Origin: Paenibacillus lutimineralis
Lineage (GTDB): Bacteria; Bacillota; Bacilli; Paenibacillales; Paenibacillaceae
Assembly (NCBI RefSeq): GCF_003991425.1
Contig: NZ_CP034346.1
Coordinates: 4,935,501-4,999,500 of the forward strand
Length of the DNA stretch: 64,000 bases
Direction of reading: 5' to 3'
Shown here: piece after piece, positions 15,551 through 21,983 of the stretch
Position numbering within the stretch: position 1 is the first letter of the stretch
How the letters are laid out: each line of letters opens with the position of its first letter
Made by a program: the position numbers and the translations under genes
The notes under the pieces: model-generated
What the model was told of the DNA's origin: nothing
The model's input: the letters and a program-made list of their open reading frames with translations, nothing else
The model's database searches: none

Positions 15551-17176
15551 AGTTAACAGCTCTGTTGCAGCTTCTGCCATTTGCTCCATCGCAGCCGGAG
15601 AATGTTCCCGCCACGGATAAGAGTTAATAAGATGCATCTTCCCCTCTCTAACCGCCTGAATGGACATCCATGCCGCCGAGGACGATAGCTCCTTCCAATA
15701 GGCCAGTGTCTCCGAGTCTTGTCGGACTAGGACGAAAATATGCTTTGCCTTGATCATCGCCAATTGATCCACAGTCAGCGATGCAATGGGTTGTGCCTCT
15801 TGGAGATTAGGGGGTGTTTCGCAGCCCAGCAGCTTGTAGAGCACTTCATGCACAGCTCGACTGTTATTTAATGCAAGCTGATCATGAAAAACGCGCACCA
15901 CTACCGCTGCCGGAGGCTGCATATACTGAATGATCCGAAGCCGCAGCCGAATAATATTTCGTTCAAAGGATTGCAGCCATTGCTCTGCCTCCGCCTTCCT
16001 GTCTAACAGCGTGGCCAGTGTCATTAGCTCTCCCTTCCAATCCCCTGTCTCCAATGACAGTTCATGGATCGGGGCAATCTGCTCTAATCTCCGTTTCTCC
16101 CAAGGCTCCACCCCTTGGATGCATATAATTCGCTCCGGCTTGGCCGCCGCAAGCTTCTCAAGATTAGCCTCTTTATTATGATTTTGCCGATAGGCATCCA
16201 GATGAACAGGGATGTCCGGGCCAAGGGTATGATACTGCTCGGATGACCATTTAGGATGCAATGGAGCCGCATAGGGAATAATCTGCAGCGGAGTCAGATA
16301 TCCGAGCAGCGAGGTAGAGCCGTATAAGGCGATCCTGTTGCTCCGCTCCTTCATGTATGCCGAAGGGGACAAGCCCATCTCTTTTTTAAATTTTCGGCTA
16401 AAATAGAATTCGTCCTTGTACCCCACCAACGGAGCAATCTCCTTCAACAATGCGTCAGAACCGAGCATTAGCTGCTTCGCCTTTGCCATCCTTACCTGTG
16501 TTACATAATCCATGACGCTGTGTCCATATGCCTTCTTGAACATATCTGCAAAATATTTCGGACTGAACTCTGCGACCTCAGCCAGTCGTTGTATCGTCAA
16601 TTCCTCGCCATAATGCTCCTCGACATACGTTCTAGCCATTTCAAGCGCTTGCGCTTTATCGATTCCACCCGCATTCCCACTCCCGGCCACCAGTTCGTAC
16701 AGCAGCTCCTGGAAATCAAGTTGGGCCCGCCACTGCTTATGCGACTGACTATGATGAAAATTCCTATACACTTTACGGCTTATCGCCTTCAGGTTCTCTA
16801 TCGAACATACAGTCATATTGTCCTCCCAGAGTGTACAAGATCCCAAATCTGTAATCTCTTTTATAGATTCCTTATATGAAGCATCCGCATGATAGAGACT
16901 AAAATGGAATACGGCTGCCGTCACGAGATCGCAACTACCGCTCTTCGCTCCAAAGGTTCTTCCGCAAGGACATAGCTGAACACCGCCCTCACTAAGATGA
17001 ACAGCCCGCCCCTCCAACTCGAGATTGAGCTCGCCCTTTAACACTATAATTAACGCATTTTGCATAGCCAGCTGCTGCTCCAGATTCAATCCGATCTGGT
17101 TATAAAAGTCCGCATGCCACAGTCTGATCATCATAGCCTGAAGATCTGCTCGTTTATGGTTTGCATTGATCATCAT
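15533..17176 (-). CDS. btr: AraC-type regulator with siderophore-binding domain (Btr-like)
   Basis: A 547-residue protein: an N-terminal cupin-like part (1-150), two AraC helix-turn-helix motifs at about 185-285 (LTIQRLAEVAEFSPKYFADMFKK and LKEIAPLVGYKDEFYFSRKFKK), and a C-terminal FeuA-like substrate-binding domain (about 290-545). The same fusion is known from Btr/YbbB, which senses bacillibactin and activates feuABC-besA. Here it directly precedes the same genes in the same order. A Fur box (17199-17217) lies upstream. It presumably binds the direct repeat at 15515-15550. Confidence 0.9.
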   Translation of the reverse strand: MMINANHKRADLQAMMIRLWHADFYNQIGLNLEQQLAMQNALIIVLKGELNLELEGRAVHLSEGGVQLCPCGRTFGAKSGSCDLVTAAVFHFSLYHADASYKESIKEITDLGSCTLWEDNMTVCSIENLKAISRKVYRNFHHSQSHKQWRAQLDFQELLYELVAGSGNAGGIDKAQALEMARTYVEEHYGEELTIQRLAEVAEFSPKYFADMFKKAYGHSVMDYVTQVRMAKAKQLMLGSDALLKEIAPLVGYKDEFYFSRKFKKEMGLSPSAYMKERSNRIALYGSTSLLGYLTPLQIIPYAAPLHPKWSSEQYHTLGPDIPVHLDAYRQNHNKEANLEKLAAAKPERIICIQGVEPWEKRRLEQIAPIHELSLETGDWKGELMTLATLLDRKAEAEQWLQSFERNIIRLRLRIIQYMQPPAAVVVRVFHDQLALNNSRAVHEVLYKLLGCETPPNLQEAQPIASLTVDQLAMIKAKHIFVLVRQDSETLAYWKELSSSAAWMSIQAVREGKMHLINSYPWREHSPAAMEQMAEAATELLTGKSPC

Positions 17177-17198
17177 TTATGTACCGCCTTTATCAATT

Positions 17199-17217
17199 GA
17201 GAATGGTTATCATTATC
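17199..17217. promoter_or_regulatory. Fur box upstream of btr
   Basis: GAGAATGGTTATCATTATC matches the Fur consensus at 17 of 19 positions, 22 bases before the btr start. It implies iron repression of the regulator itself. Confidence 0.82.
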
Positions 17218-17290
17218 ATGTGGATATCATACCATAAACGCTAGTCTGCGATAAGGACTTTCCATACGACTCCCTTTATTCCTATAAAAT

Positions 17291-17328
17291 AAAAAAACAA
17301 CCCCACTCCTTCTAAGGAATCAGGTTGT
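17291..17328 (-). terminator. Terminator of the tRNA-Glu/Leu unit
   Basis: Minus-strand imperfect stem (ACAACC...GGTTGT with an inner CCTT/AAGG) followed by U7. Confidence 0.75.
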
Positions 17329-17341
17329 TCATAGATAATAG

Positions 17342-17371
17342 AAGAAGCACTCGCCTCAGCGAGTGCTTCTT
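17342..17371. terminator. Hairpin directly after tRNA-Leu
   Basis: Perfect 13-bp inverted repeat with a CTCA loop (17342-17354 / 17359-17371). The T-run after it is poor, so it may help processing or act together with the terminator at 17291-17328. Confidence 0.6.
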
Positions 17372-17378
17372 GTCTGTA

Positions 17379-17461
17379 TGCGGTAGAGAGGACTCGAACC
17401 TCCACGGGCGTACGCCCACTACCCCCTCAAGATAGCGTGTCTGCCATTCCACCACTACCGC
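17379..17461 (-). tRNA. tRNA-Leu (anticodon GAG), second copy
   Basis: Identical over its whole length to the tRNA at 9237-9319: anticodon loop TTGAGGG, long variable arm, no encoded CCA. It lies 8 bases after tRNA-Glu, so the two share a transcript. Confidence 0.95.
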
Positions 17462-17469
17462 ATATAACA

Positions 17470-17544
17470 TGGTGACCCGTAGGGGATTCGAACCCCTGTT
17501 ACCTCCGTGAAAGGGAGGTGTCTTAACCCCTTGACCAACGGGCC
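17470..17544 (-). tRNA. tRNA-Glu (anticodon TTC)
   Basis: Acceptor GGCCCGT/ACGGGTC, anticodon stem CCTCC/GGAGG with loop CTTTCAC (TTC), T loop GGTTCGAATCC, 3' CCA encoded. Confidence 0.95.
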
Positions 17545-17580
17545 TTATTTAATTAGGTTCCAAAAGCAGCGACAAGAAAG

Positions 17581-17609
17581 ATTATAGCAAGAACTATTAA
17601 ACATGGCAA
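17581..17609 (-). promoter_or_regulatory. Promoter of tRNA-Glu/Leu
   Basis: Minus-strand TTGCCA (17604-17609), 17-bp spacer, TATAAT (17581-17586): near-consensus sigma-A promoter, about 37 bases upstream of the tRNA. Confidence 0.8.
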
Positions 17610-17648
17610 GATGTTTTTTAAATATTTTTTCACCCTCACTCCAGAAAT

Positions 17649-17682
17649 AAAAAACTCCCGGCACTGTTATACAGCGCGGAAG
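17649..17682 (-). terminator. Terminator of the tRNA-Asn/Ser unit
   Basis: Minus-strand 11-bp stem with one bulged C and a short loop, followed by U6. It separates the two tRNA transcription units. Confidence 0.75.
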
Positions 17683-17745
17683 CTTCAACTCTGACGAACC
17701 CTTCTTATGAGGATTCTCATGACTTGCAGATGAAGTTATTCAGAA

Positions 17746-17834
17746 CGGAGAGAGAGGGATTCGAACCCTCGCACCGCTTACGCAGTCTAACCCCTTAGCA
17801 GAGGGTCCCCTTATAGCCACTTGGGTATCTCTCC
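17746..17834 (-). tRNA. tRNA-Ser (anticodon GCT)
   Basis: Acceptor GGAGAGA/TCTCTCC, anticodon stem ACCCT/GGGGT with loop CTGCTAA (GCT), long variable arm, T loop GGTTCGAATCC. CCA not encoded. Confidence 0.94.
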
Positions 17835-17841
17835 AAAGAAA

Positions 17842-17917
17842 TGGCTCCCCGAACAGGACTCGAACCTGTGACAACTCGATTAACAGTCGAGTGCTCTACC
17901 GACTGAGCTATCAGGGA
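17842..17917 (-). tRNA. tRNA-Asn (anticodon GTT)
   Basis: Acceptor TCCCTGA/TCGGGGA, anticodon stem CTCGA/TCGAG with loop CTGTTAA (GTT), T loop GGTTCGAGTCC, CCA encoded. First gene of the Asn-Ser unit. Confidence 0.95.
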
Positions 17918-17945
17918 ACATTGAACAACTATCAGAATAAATCCA

Positions 17946-17974
17946 ATTTTATTACGCTTTCATCAGAAAGTCAA
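17946..17974 (-). promoter_or_regulatory. Promoter of tRNA-Asn/Ser
   Basis: Minus-strand TTGACT (17969-17974), 17-bp spacer, TAAAAT (17946-17951). Confidence 0.75.
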
Positions 17975-18064
17975 GATAGTGTGACAGACTTTTGCTAGAT
18001 CACACAATAAGCAATAAGAGGACAAGCTAAGCCAAAAAAAGTTTAAAATTGTTCTCATCCCCCC

Positions 18065-18117
18065 TTGCTAAATTCCAAATGGTGGATATAATAAAGTCAA
18101 CGTTAAAATAATTTTAA
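18065..18117 (+). promoter_or_regulatory. Promoter of the MFS gene with downstream palindrome
   Basis: TTGCTA (18065-18070), 16-bp spacer, TATAAT (18087-18092). A perfect inverted repeat TTAAAAT-A-ATTTTAA (18103-18117) follows at the expected start of transcription, as a repressor site would. The ArsR-like regulator encoded after the transporter is a candidate ligand (inference). Confidence 0.55.
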
Positions 18118-18167
18118 TGTCAAATAAAATTGAACAAGTTAAATATTTTATCGAGAGGAAGATATTT

Positions 18168-19427
18168 ATGCCTGAAGCTGTTTTGATGAAGGAAAAGAAA
18201 CTCTCCGGCTTGCTTGCTCATAAAGAATTTACGCTTTATCTTCTTGCCAGAGTTATCTCACACTTTGGCGATTCCATCGACTCGATCGCTTATAGCTGGA
18301 TGGTCTACATGCTCACAGGATCGAAAATCATGATGGGTACTCTGTTCGCTCTTAATTTCGTACCCGGCATCCTGTTCAATTTCTTCACTGGAGCCCTAGT
18401 GGATCGCTGGTCGAAGCGCAAAGTCATTGTCATCACCTATTCTTGTCGCGGTCTGCTTGTCATTTTTACAGCACTACTGTATTGGCAAGGATGGCTACAA
18501 CCCTGGCATCTGTATGTATTGACCTTTACAATCTCCACCATCGAATGCTTCTCGTATCCCGCGGAAATGGCGATCGTACCTTCTTTGCTTCCAAAACATA
18601 AGCTATTAAGTGCCAACTCTATCTCTACCTCCGCCACAAGAACTGCCGAATTAGCCGGTCTTGCCATTACTGGCGGTATGATCGCCTTCTTAGGTATTTC
18701 CGGAGCAATCTTGCTGGATGGAATCACCTTCTTCACAGCCGCTACGCTAATAGCCTTTATCCGTGTCAACGAAGAAACTGGAGAAGAAACATCTCAAACT
18801 TCAGATGCGAAGACCTCTTTTATTCAGGAAATTAAGTTTGGACTCAAGTTCCTCTTCTCGAATCGAATGATCGTCACCATTGTCATCTGCGCTGCTTATG
18901 TTAACCTATGTCTTGCTCCCTATAATGTATTGACTCCGGTCTATGTAGCAGAAGTTCTCAAATCCGGACCCCAAGGGCTAAGTATACTCGGAATCGGCAT
19001 GATTAGCGGAATGATCGTAAGCGCGCTGTGGATTAGCCGCAAGGGCATACGGTTCAAGAAAAGCCAGCTTATCATTCTGGGTTATTTGATGCTCGGTCTA
19101 AGCTATTCTCTGTTGTATCTGCCTACCTTCTTTCAGGTTCAGTCACTTTATTTTGCCGTCGTTATCACTTTTTGCATGGGGATATCAGTCTCACTCATCA
19201 GCACGCCGGCCACTACTTATTTTATGGAGACAGTACCGAAGGAACTGCTAGGCAGAGTCGGAGCTATTTATAGCATGATCTGTACGATGGCAATACCGAT
19301 TGGCAGCTCTCTGGCCGGAATTTTAGGGGAATGGATGAAAGTCAATCTTTTATTTCTCATCTTTGGTCTATTGATGATCGTTCCGTTCTTCTATTTACTC
19401 AGTCGGCGTAGCTTCCGTGAGATCTGA
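18168..19427 (+). CDS. MFS transporter (MFS_3/enterobactin-exporter-like)
   Basis: A 419-residue polytopic protein with twelve predicted helices; the motif DRWSKRKVIVITY after helix 2 is the MFS loop 2-3 signature, and a charged central loop (GEETSQTSDAKT) separates the halves. The family includes exporters of drugs, macrolides and siderophores in Firmicutes; the substrate cannot be told. Start at ATG 18168 because GAGAGGAAG lies 6 bases upstream; the longer frame to 18117 begins within the palindrome and has no Shine-Dalgarno. It is followed by an ArsR-type regulator, a common efflux-regulator pair. Confidence 0.82.
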   Translation: MPEAVLMKEKKLSGLLAHKEFTLYLLARVISHFGDSIDSIAYSWMVYMLTGSKIMMGTLFALNFVPGILFNFFTGALVDRWSKRKVIVITYSCRGLLVIFTALLYWQGWLQPWHLYVLTFTISTIECFSYPAEMAIVPSLLPKHKLLSANSISTSATRTAELAGLAITGGMIAFLGISGAILLDGITFFTAATLIAFIRVNEETGEETSQTSDAKTSFIQEIKFGLKFLFSNRMIVTIVICAAYVNLCLAPYNVLTPVYVAEVLKSGPQGLSILGIGMISGMIVSALWISRKGIRFKKSQLIILGYLMLGLSYSLLYLPTFFQVQSLYFAVVITFCMGISVSLISTPATTYFMETVPKELLGRVGAIYSMICTMAIPIGSSLAGILGEWMKVNLLFLIFGLLMIVPFFYLLSRRSFREI

Positions 19428-19452
19428 CGGCGGCTACCCAGCCGCTTCTATC

Positions 19453-19480
19453 TTGTACTTTCCCTTGCATGAGTTATACT
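19453..19480 (+). promoter_or_regulatory. Candidate promoter of the ArsR-like gene
   Basis: TTGTAC (19453-19458), 16-bp spacer, TATACT (19475-19480). Just before it, GGCGGCT/AGCCGCT can form a short hairpin that may end the MFS transcript. Confidence 0.45.
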
Positions 19481-19526
19481 AAAATGAAGCAGTTATATGA
19501 ACTTATTAGATTCCAGGGGGAACATC

Positions 19527-20087
19527 GTGAAAAAGGAACTCAAAACTTTAGAAGAAATCCGTATATACTCCGATCCCTACCGCATTCAGATTCTGAATGA
19601 ATTTATAAGCTTCAACAGACCCGCAACGGTAAAAGAAGTGGCCGACGCTCTTCATGAAGTGCCTGCCAAGGTGTATTATCATGCCAAGAAGCTGGAGAGC
19701 ATCGGGATGCTTGAATTGGTAGATACCAAGCTGGTGAACGGAATTACAGCCAAATATTATGAACCTTATAAAGGCCAGGTCATCATTAGCAAAAGTGATG
19801 TTGATGATACGATCAAGCAGGTCTTCCAATCGGAGGCCGAGAAGTTGGTCTCGAACTTCTATGATGAGAACAAGAAGCGTTTCCTGCAGAATTACAGTGG
19901 GAGCAAATCAAAAGGAAACTTAATTAATAATAGTAGCATCTATTTAACAGAGCAGGAAGCCGAGCAGTTGTTCTCGATGATTAATGAATTTTGTGAGCAG
20001 CATGGCCACCCTTCCCCGGAAGAGGGGCGCGTGCGGTACGAGATGTTCTTTACTCTATTTCACAATCCAGATATCAAATCCAAATAA
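19527..20087 (+). CDS. ArsR-like winged-helix transcriptional regulator
   Basis: A 186-residue protein with an N-terminal winged helix (SDPYRIQILNEFISFNRPATVKEVADAL..VYYHAKKLESIGMLEL, about residues 13-70), the HTH_20/ArsR-like type, and a C-terminal alpha-helical domain of unknown ligand. Start: the GTG at 19527 has AGGGGG six bases upstream; the ATG at 19497 has none. It probably controls the upstream MFS gene. Its last 28 bases overlap the convergent small basic gene. Confidence 0.8.
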   Translation: MKKELKTLEEIRIYSDPYRIQILNEFISFNRPATVKEVADALHEVPAKVYYHAKKLESIGMLELVDTKLVNGITAKYYEPYKGQVIISKSDVDDTIKQVFQSEAEKLVSNFYDENKKRFLQNYSGSKSKGNLINNSSIYLTEQEAEQLFSMINEFCEQHGHPSPEEGRVRYEMFFTLFHNPDIKSK

Positions 20088-20275
20088 AAAGAACCATCGT
20101 CTCCATTGTAGGAATGATGGTTCTTATGCTTATTCCTATTCAATTGCTCCAGCTTGCTCTTCGTCTGTCTTGTTCTCATATCCGCGAAAGCGAACTGGCT
20201 TCGTCCATCCTCGGGGTTGCGCTTGCCTTCCCTGACGCATTTTTGCCGAAATTTCTTCGCCTTTGATACTGCCAT
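20060..20275 (-). CDS. Conserved small basic protein
   Basis: A 71-residue, strongly basic protein beginning MAVSKAKKFRQKCVREGKRNPE and containing RTRQTKSKLEQLNRNKHKNHHS. Short Lys/Arg-rich proteins of this type are conserved as hypotheticals in Bacillales; the composition suggests nucleic-acid or ribosome association, which is not proven. GAGGAG lies upstream of two close ATG codons (20281 and 20275); the second is better spaced. It is convergent with and overlaps the 3' end of the ArsR-like gene. The hairpin 20088-20126 lies within its coding region. Confidence 0.65.
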   Translation of the reverse strand: MAVSKAKKFRQKCVREGKRNPEDGRSQFAFADMRTRQTKSKLEQLNRNKHKNHHSYNGDDGSFYLDLISGL

Positions 20276-20329
20276 ATACATATCACTCCTCATCTGTTAA
20301 TAGCTCTAGTATAGCATAAAATCGCATCC

Positions 20330-20791
20330 CTATATTGTATGCAGCTTCAATACGCCTGAACAACGGCCGCAGCGGTACCGTGCAGGATCTACCTTACGTT
20401 TGCGCTTATACTCCATTCCACAGCGGACACATATTAACTTATAGCGATAGGGCAAGGTCCGGCGTTTAGCAGCTCCCGGCAGCGACTGGCAATAACGGCT
20501 TCCATCTACCTTTTGCAGCAGTGCCTTGAATTCAGGGTCTCGGTGTTTGTATCCTTTGCCCGATAAATGAAGATGATAGTGGCACAGTTCATGCTTAATT
20601 ATCTTCTCCACCTCATCCAGGCCATAGGTCTGAAGCTGCGCAGGGTTAATCTCAATATTATGATTTTTTAGAAAATATCTTCCCCCGGTCGTCCTTAAGC
20701 GCCTGTTAAATGAAGCTTGGTGGAGAAAAGGTACACCGAAACTGCGCTGTGAGATTTCCTCGACCCATTCCTGAAGCTGTTTGTCGTCCAT
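20330..20791 (-). CDS. SprT-like zinc metalloprotease-fold protein
   Basis: A 153-residue protein with an HExxH motif in KIIKHELCHYHLHLSGKG (about residues 80-97) and a C-terminal zinc ribbon CVRCGMEY...CGRCSG (about 120-145). Both parts define the SprT family related to SPRTN/Wss1 proteases; the Bacillus homologue YdcK is uncharacterised. It stands alone with a Shine-Dalgarno GAGGAG before the ATG. Confidence 0.88.
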   Translation of the reverse strand: MDDKQLQEWVEEISQRSFGVPFLHQASFNRRLRTTGGRYFLKNHNIEINPAQLQTYGLDEVEKIIKHELCHYHLHLSGKGYKHRDPEFKALLQKVDGSRYCQSLPGAAKRRTLPYRYKLICVRCGMEYKRKRKVDPARYRCGRCSGVLKLHTI

Positions 20792-20866
20792 AGTTGTGGC
20801 TTCTCCTCTTGGTATAGTAACTTGTTCTACTTTATCATAACACGCCGGTCATCATGCTGATTTTAC

Positions 20867-20896
20867 TTGAATTTTAACTTCCTCTTAGGCTACACT
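20867..20896 (+). promoter_or_regulatory. Promoter of the 118-residue gene
   Basis: TTGAAT (20867-20872), 18-bp spacer, TACACT (20891-20896), about 36 bases before the start codon. Confidence 0.5.
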
Positions 20897-20931
20897 GTCA
20901 AGTAGTAATGACAGAATAAAGGAGATTATTC

Positions 20932-21288
20932 GTGATGCCTTCAATGAGATACGTCATTTTGCAGCAAAATAATGATCTGAAATTTGTAGAAATGCCGGAA
21001 GAATATGCCTATCAGCTAAGTGCACTTAATCTGCGACTGAACAAGGAGATCGCCAAGTTAACTGCCGCCAATGTGCCAAGCCTGCCGCTGGCTGTTGCTG
21101 AGTGCGACCGTCTTGACCTGCTGCAGCCATCCTTGCAAATTGCGAGCGGAATCAATTATATCAACGAGTTGGAGTCCGCCTTCGCTTCCATCCAGGAGGA
21201 GAATTACCCGCTCATCTCCCTGCTAACCGAGATTCGCGCATTGCAAGCCCAACTCGAACAGTGGTACGAAGAAGAGGAACTTATTTAA
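20932..21288 (+). CDS. Hypothetical protein, acidic and helical
   Basis: A 118-residue soluble acidic protein with no recognised domain. Residues 20-50 and 80-115 look helical; the C-terminus ends in EQWYEEEELI. GTG (20932) and ATG (20935) starts are adjacent behind AAAGGAG. A clear promoter and Shine-Dalgarno support a real gene. It is followed by a repeat element. Confidence 0.6.
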   Translation: MMPSMRYVILQQNNDLKFVEMPEEYAYQLSALNLRLNKEIAKLTAANVPSLPLAVAECDRLDLLQPSLQIASGINYINELESAFASIQEENYPLISLLTEIRALQAQLEQWYEEEELI

Positions 21289-21301
21289 CTTTTATACAAG
21301 T

Positions 21302-21501
21302 GTAACAAGGCTGCTTTTCAGCTCCGAAGCTTATCCTTCCGATATGCGTTTTTTCAAAACGCTTCAGTTGGATGAAGATAGGGACGAAAGGAGCGCAGTG
21401 TACGTAGTTTGTACGTGAGCACCGGAGGGCCCGGCTGAATTCAAGATTCGATGTCGAATATACTTTCAGTGTAACTTCGAGATCAAAAGCGGCCTTTTTG
21501 A
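21302..21501. repeat. Repeat element, copy 1
   Basis: About 200 bp, sharing long identical stretches with copy 2 at 21523-21686: GGATGAAGATAGGGAC, GAGCACCGGAGGGCCCGGCT and the end AAAAGCGGCCTTTTTGA. Relative to copy 2 it holds an extra segment of about 38 bp near 21330-21367 and a diverged left end. Confidence 0.8.
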
Positions 21502-21522
21502 CTTCCTTATTTTAATAGATGT

Positions 21523-21686
21523 TCAAAAAGGCCGCTTTTCAGCTCCGAGAAGGTTGGATGAAGATAGGGACTGAGGAGCGCAGCGTACGTAGTGGGTACG
21601 TGAGCACCGGAGGGCCCGGCTGAATTCAAGATTCGATGCCGGATAAGCTTTCAGTGTAACTTCGAGATCAAAAGCGGCCTTTTTGA
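21523..21686. repeat. Repeat element, copy 2, with terminal inverted repeats
   Basis: A 164-bp unit bounded by a perfect 17-bp inverted repeat, TCAAAAAGGCCGCTTTT at 21523-21539 and its complement at 21670-21686. The internal sequence is GC-rich and shared with copy 1. It contains the pairing units TACGTAG..GTACGTGA. It has no open frame of significance and could be a MITE-like or structured-RNA element. Confidence 0.8.
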
Positions 21687-21771
21687 CTTCCTCTATTGTG
21701 GCGGACCTGCACTTTTTCCGGCATTCCCCCATATGCTAAACGTACTAAGCATGCCGGAGGAGGAGATATCC

Positions 21772-21921
21772 TTGCCAATTTGGCTAAGTAATCAAATTAT
21801 GCGAGCCTTTAATAAGCGGGATCGCCGTCAGATACGATTACTCAATGATTGCTGGTTCTTCTACTATAACCGTCAATGGACCAATGGGACCTCAAGTCAA
21901 CTGCCCCGTTCCAAATCATAG
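21772..21921 (+). CDS. cmpA: CmpA, cortex morphogenetic protein
   Basis: A 49-residue protein beginning MPIWLSNQIMRAFNKRDR and containing RQIRLLNDCWFFYY, the core of CmpA. CmpA acts in the mother cell with ClpXP to remove misassembled SpoIVA and so checks spore envelope assembly. Start: the TTG at 21772 follows GGAGGAGGAG by 6 bases and gives the usual MPxWL beginning; an ATG at 21751 would lie within the Shine-Dalgarno region. The C-terminal tail after the core is longer than in Bacillus. Confidence 0.8.
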   Translation: MPIWLSNQIMRAFNKRDRRQIRLLNDCWFFYYNRQWTNGTSSQLPRSKS

Positions 21922-21944
21922 CCTAATAACCGTCCAATATAGAC

Positions 21945-21976
21945 GAAAGCCCGCCATCATCCGGCGGGCTTCTTTC
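21945..21976. terminator. Terminator between cmpA and tex
   Basis: GAAAGCCCGCC / GGCGGGCTTCTTTC arms with a seven-base loop, shared by the convergent genes. Confidence 0.75.
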
Positions 21977-21983
21977 ATTATCA

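Noticed and set aside
21523..21732. Small minus-strand frame through repeat copy 2
   Set aside because: Spans the repeat and adjacent intergenic DNA, with no Shine-Dalgarno or similarity; repeats explain the open frame.
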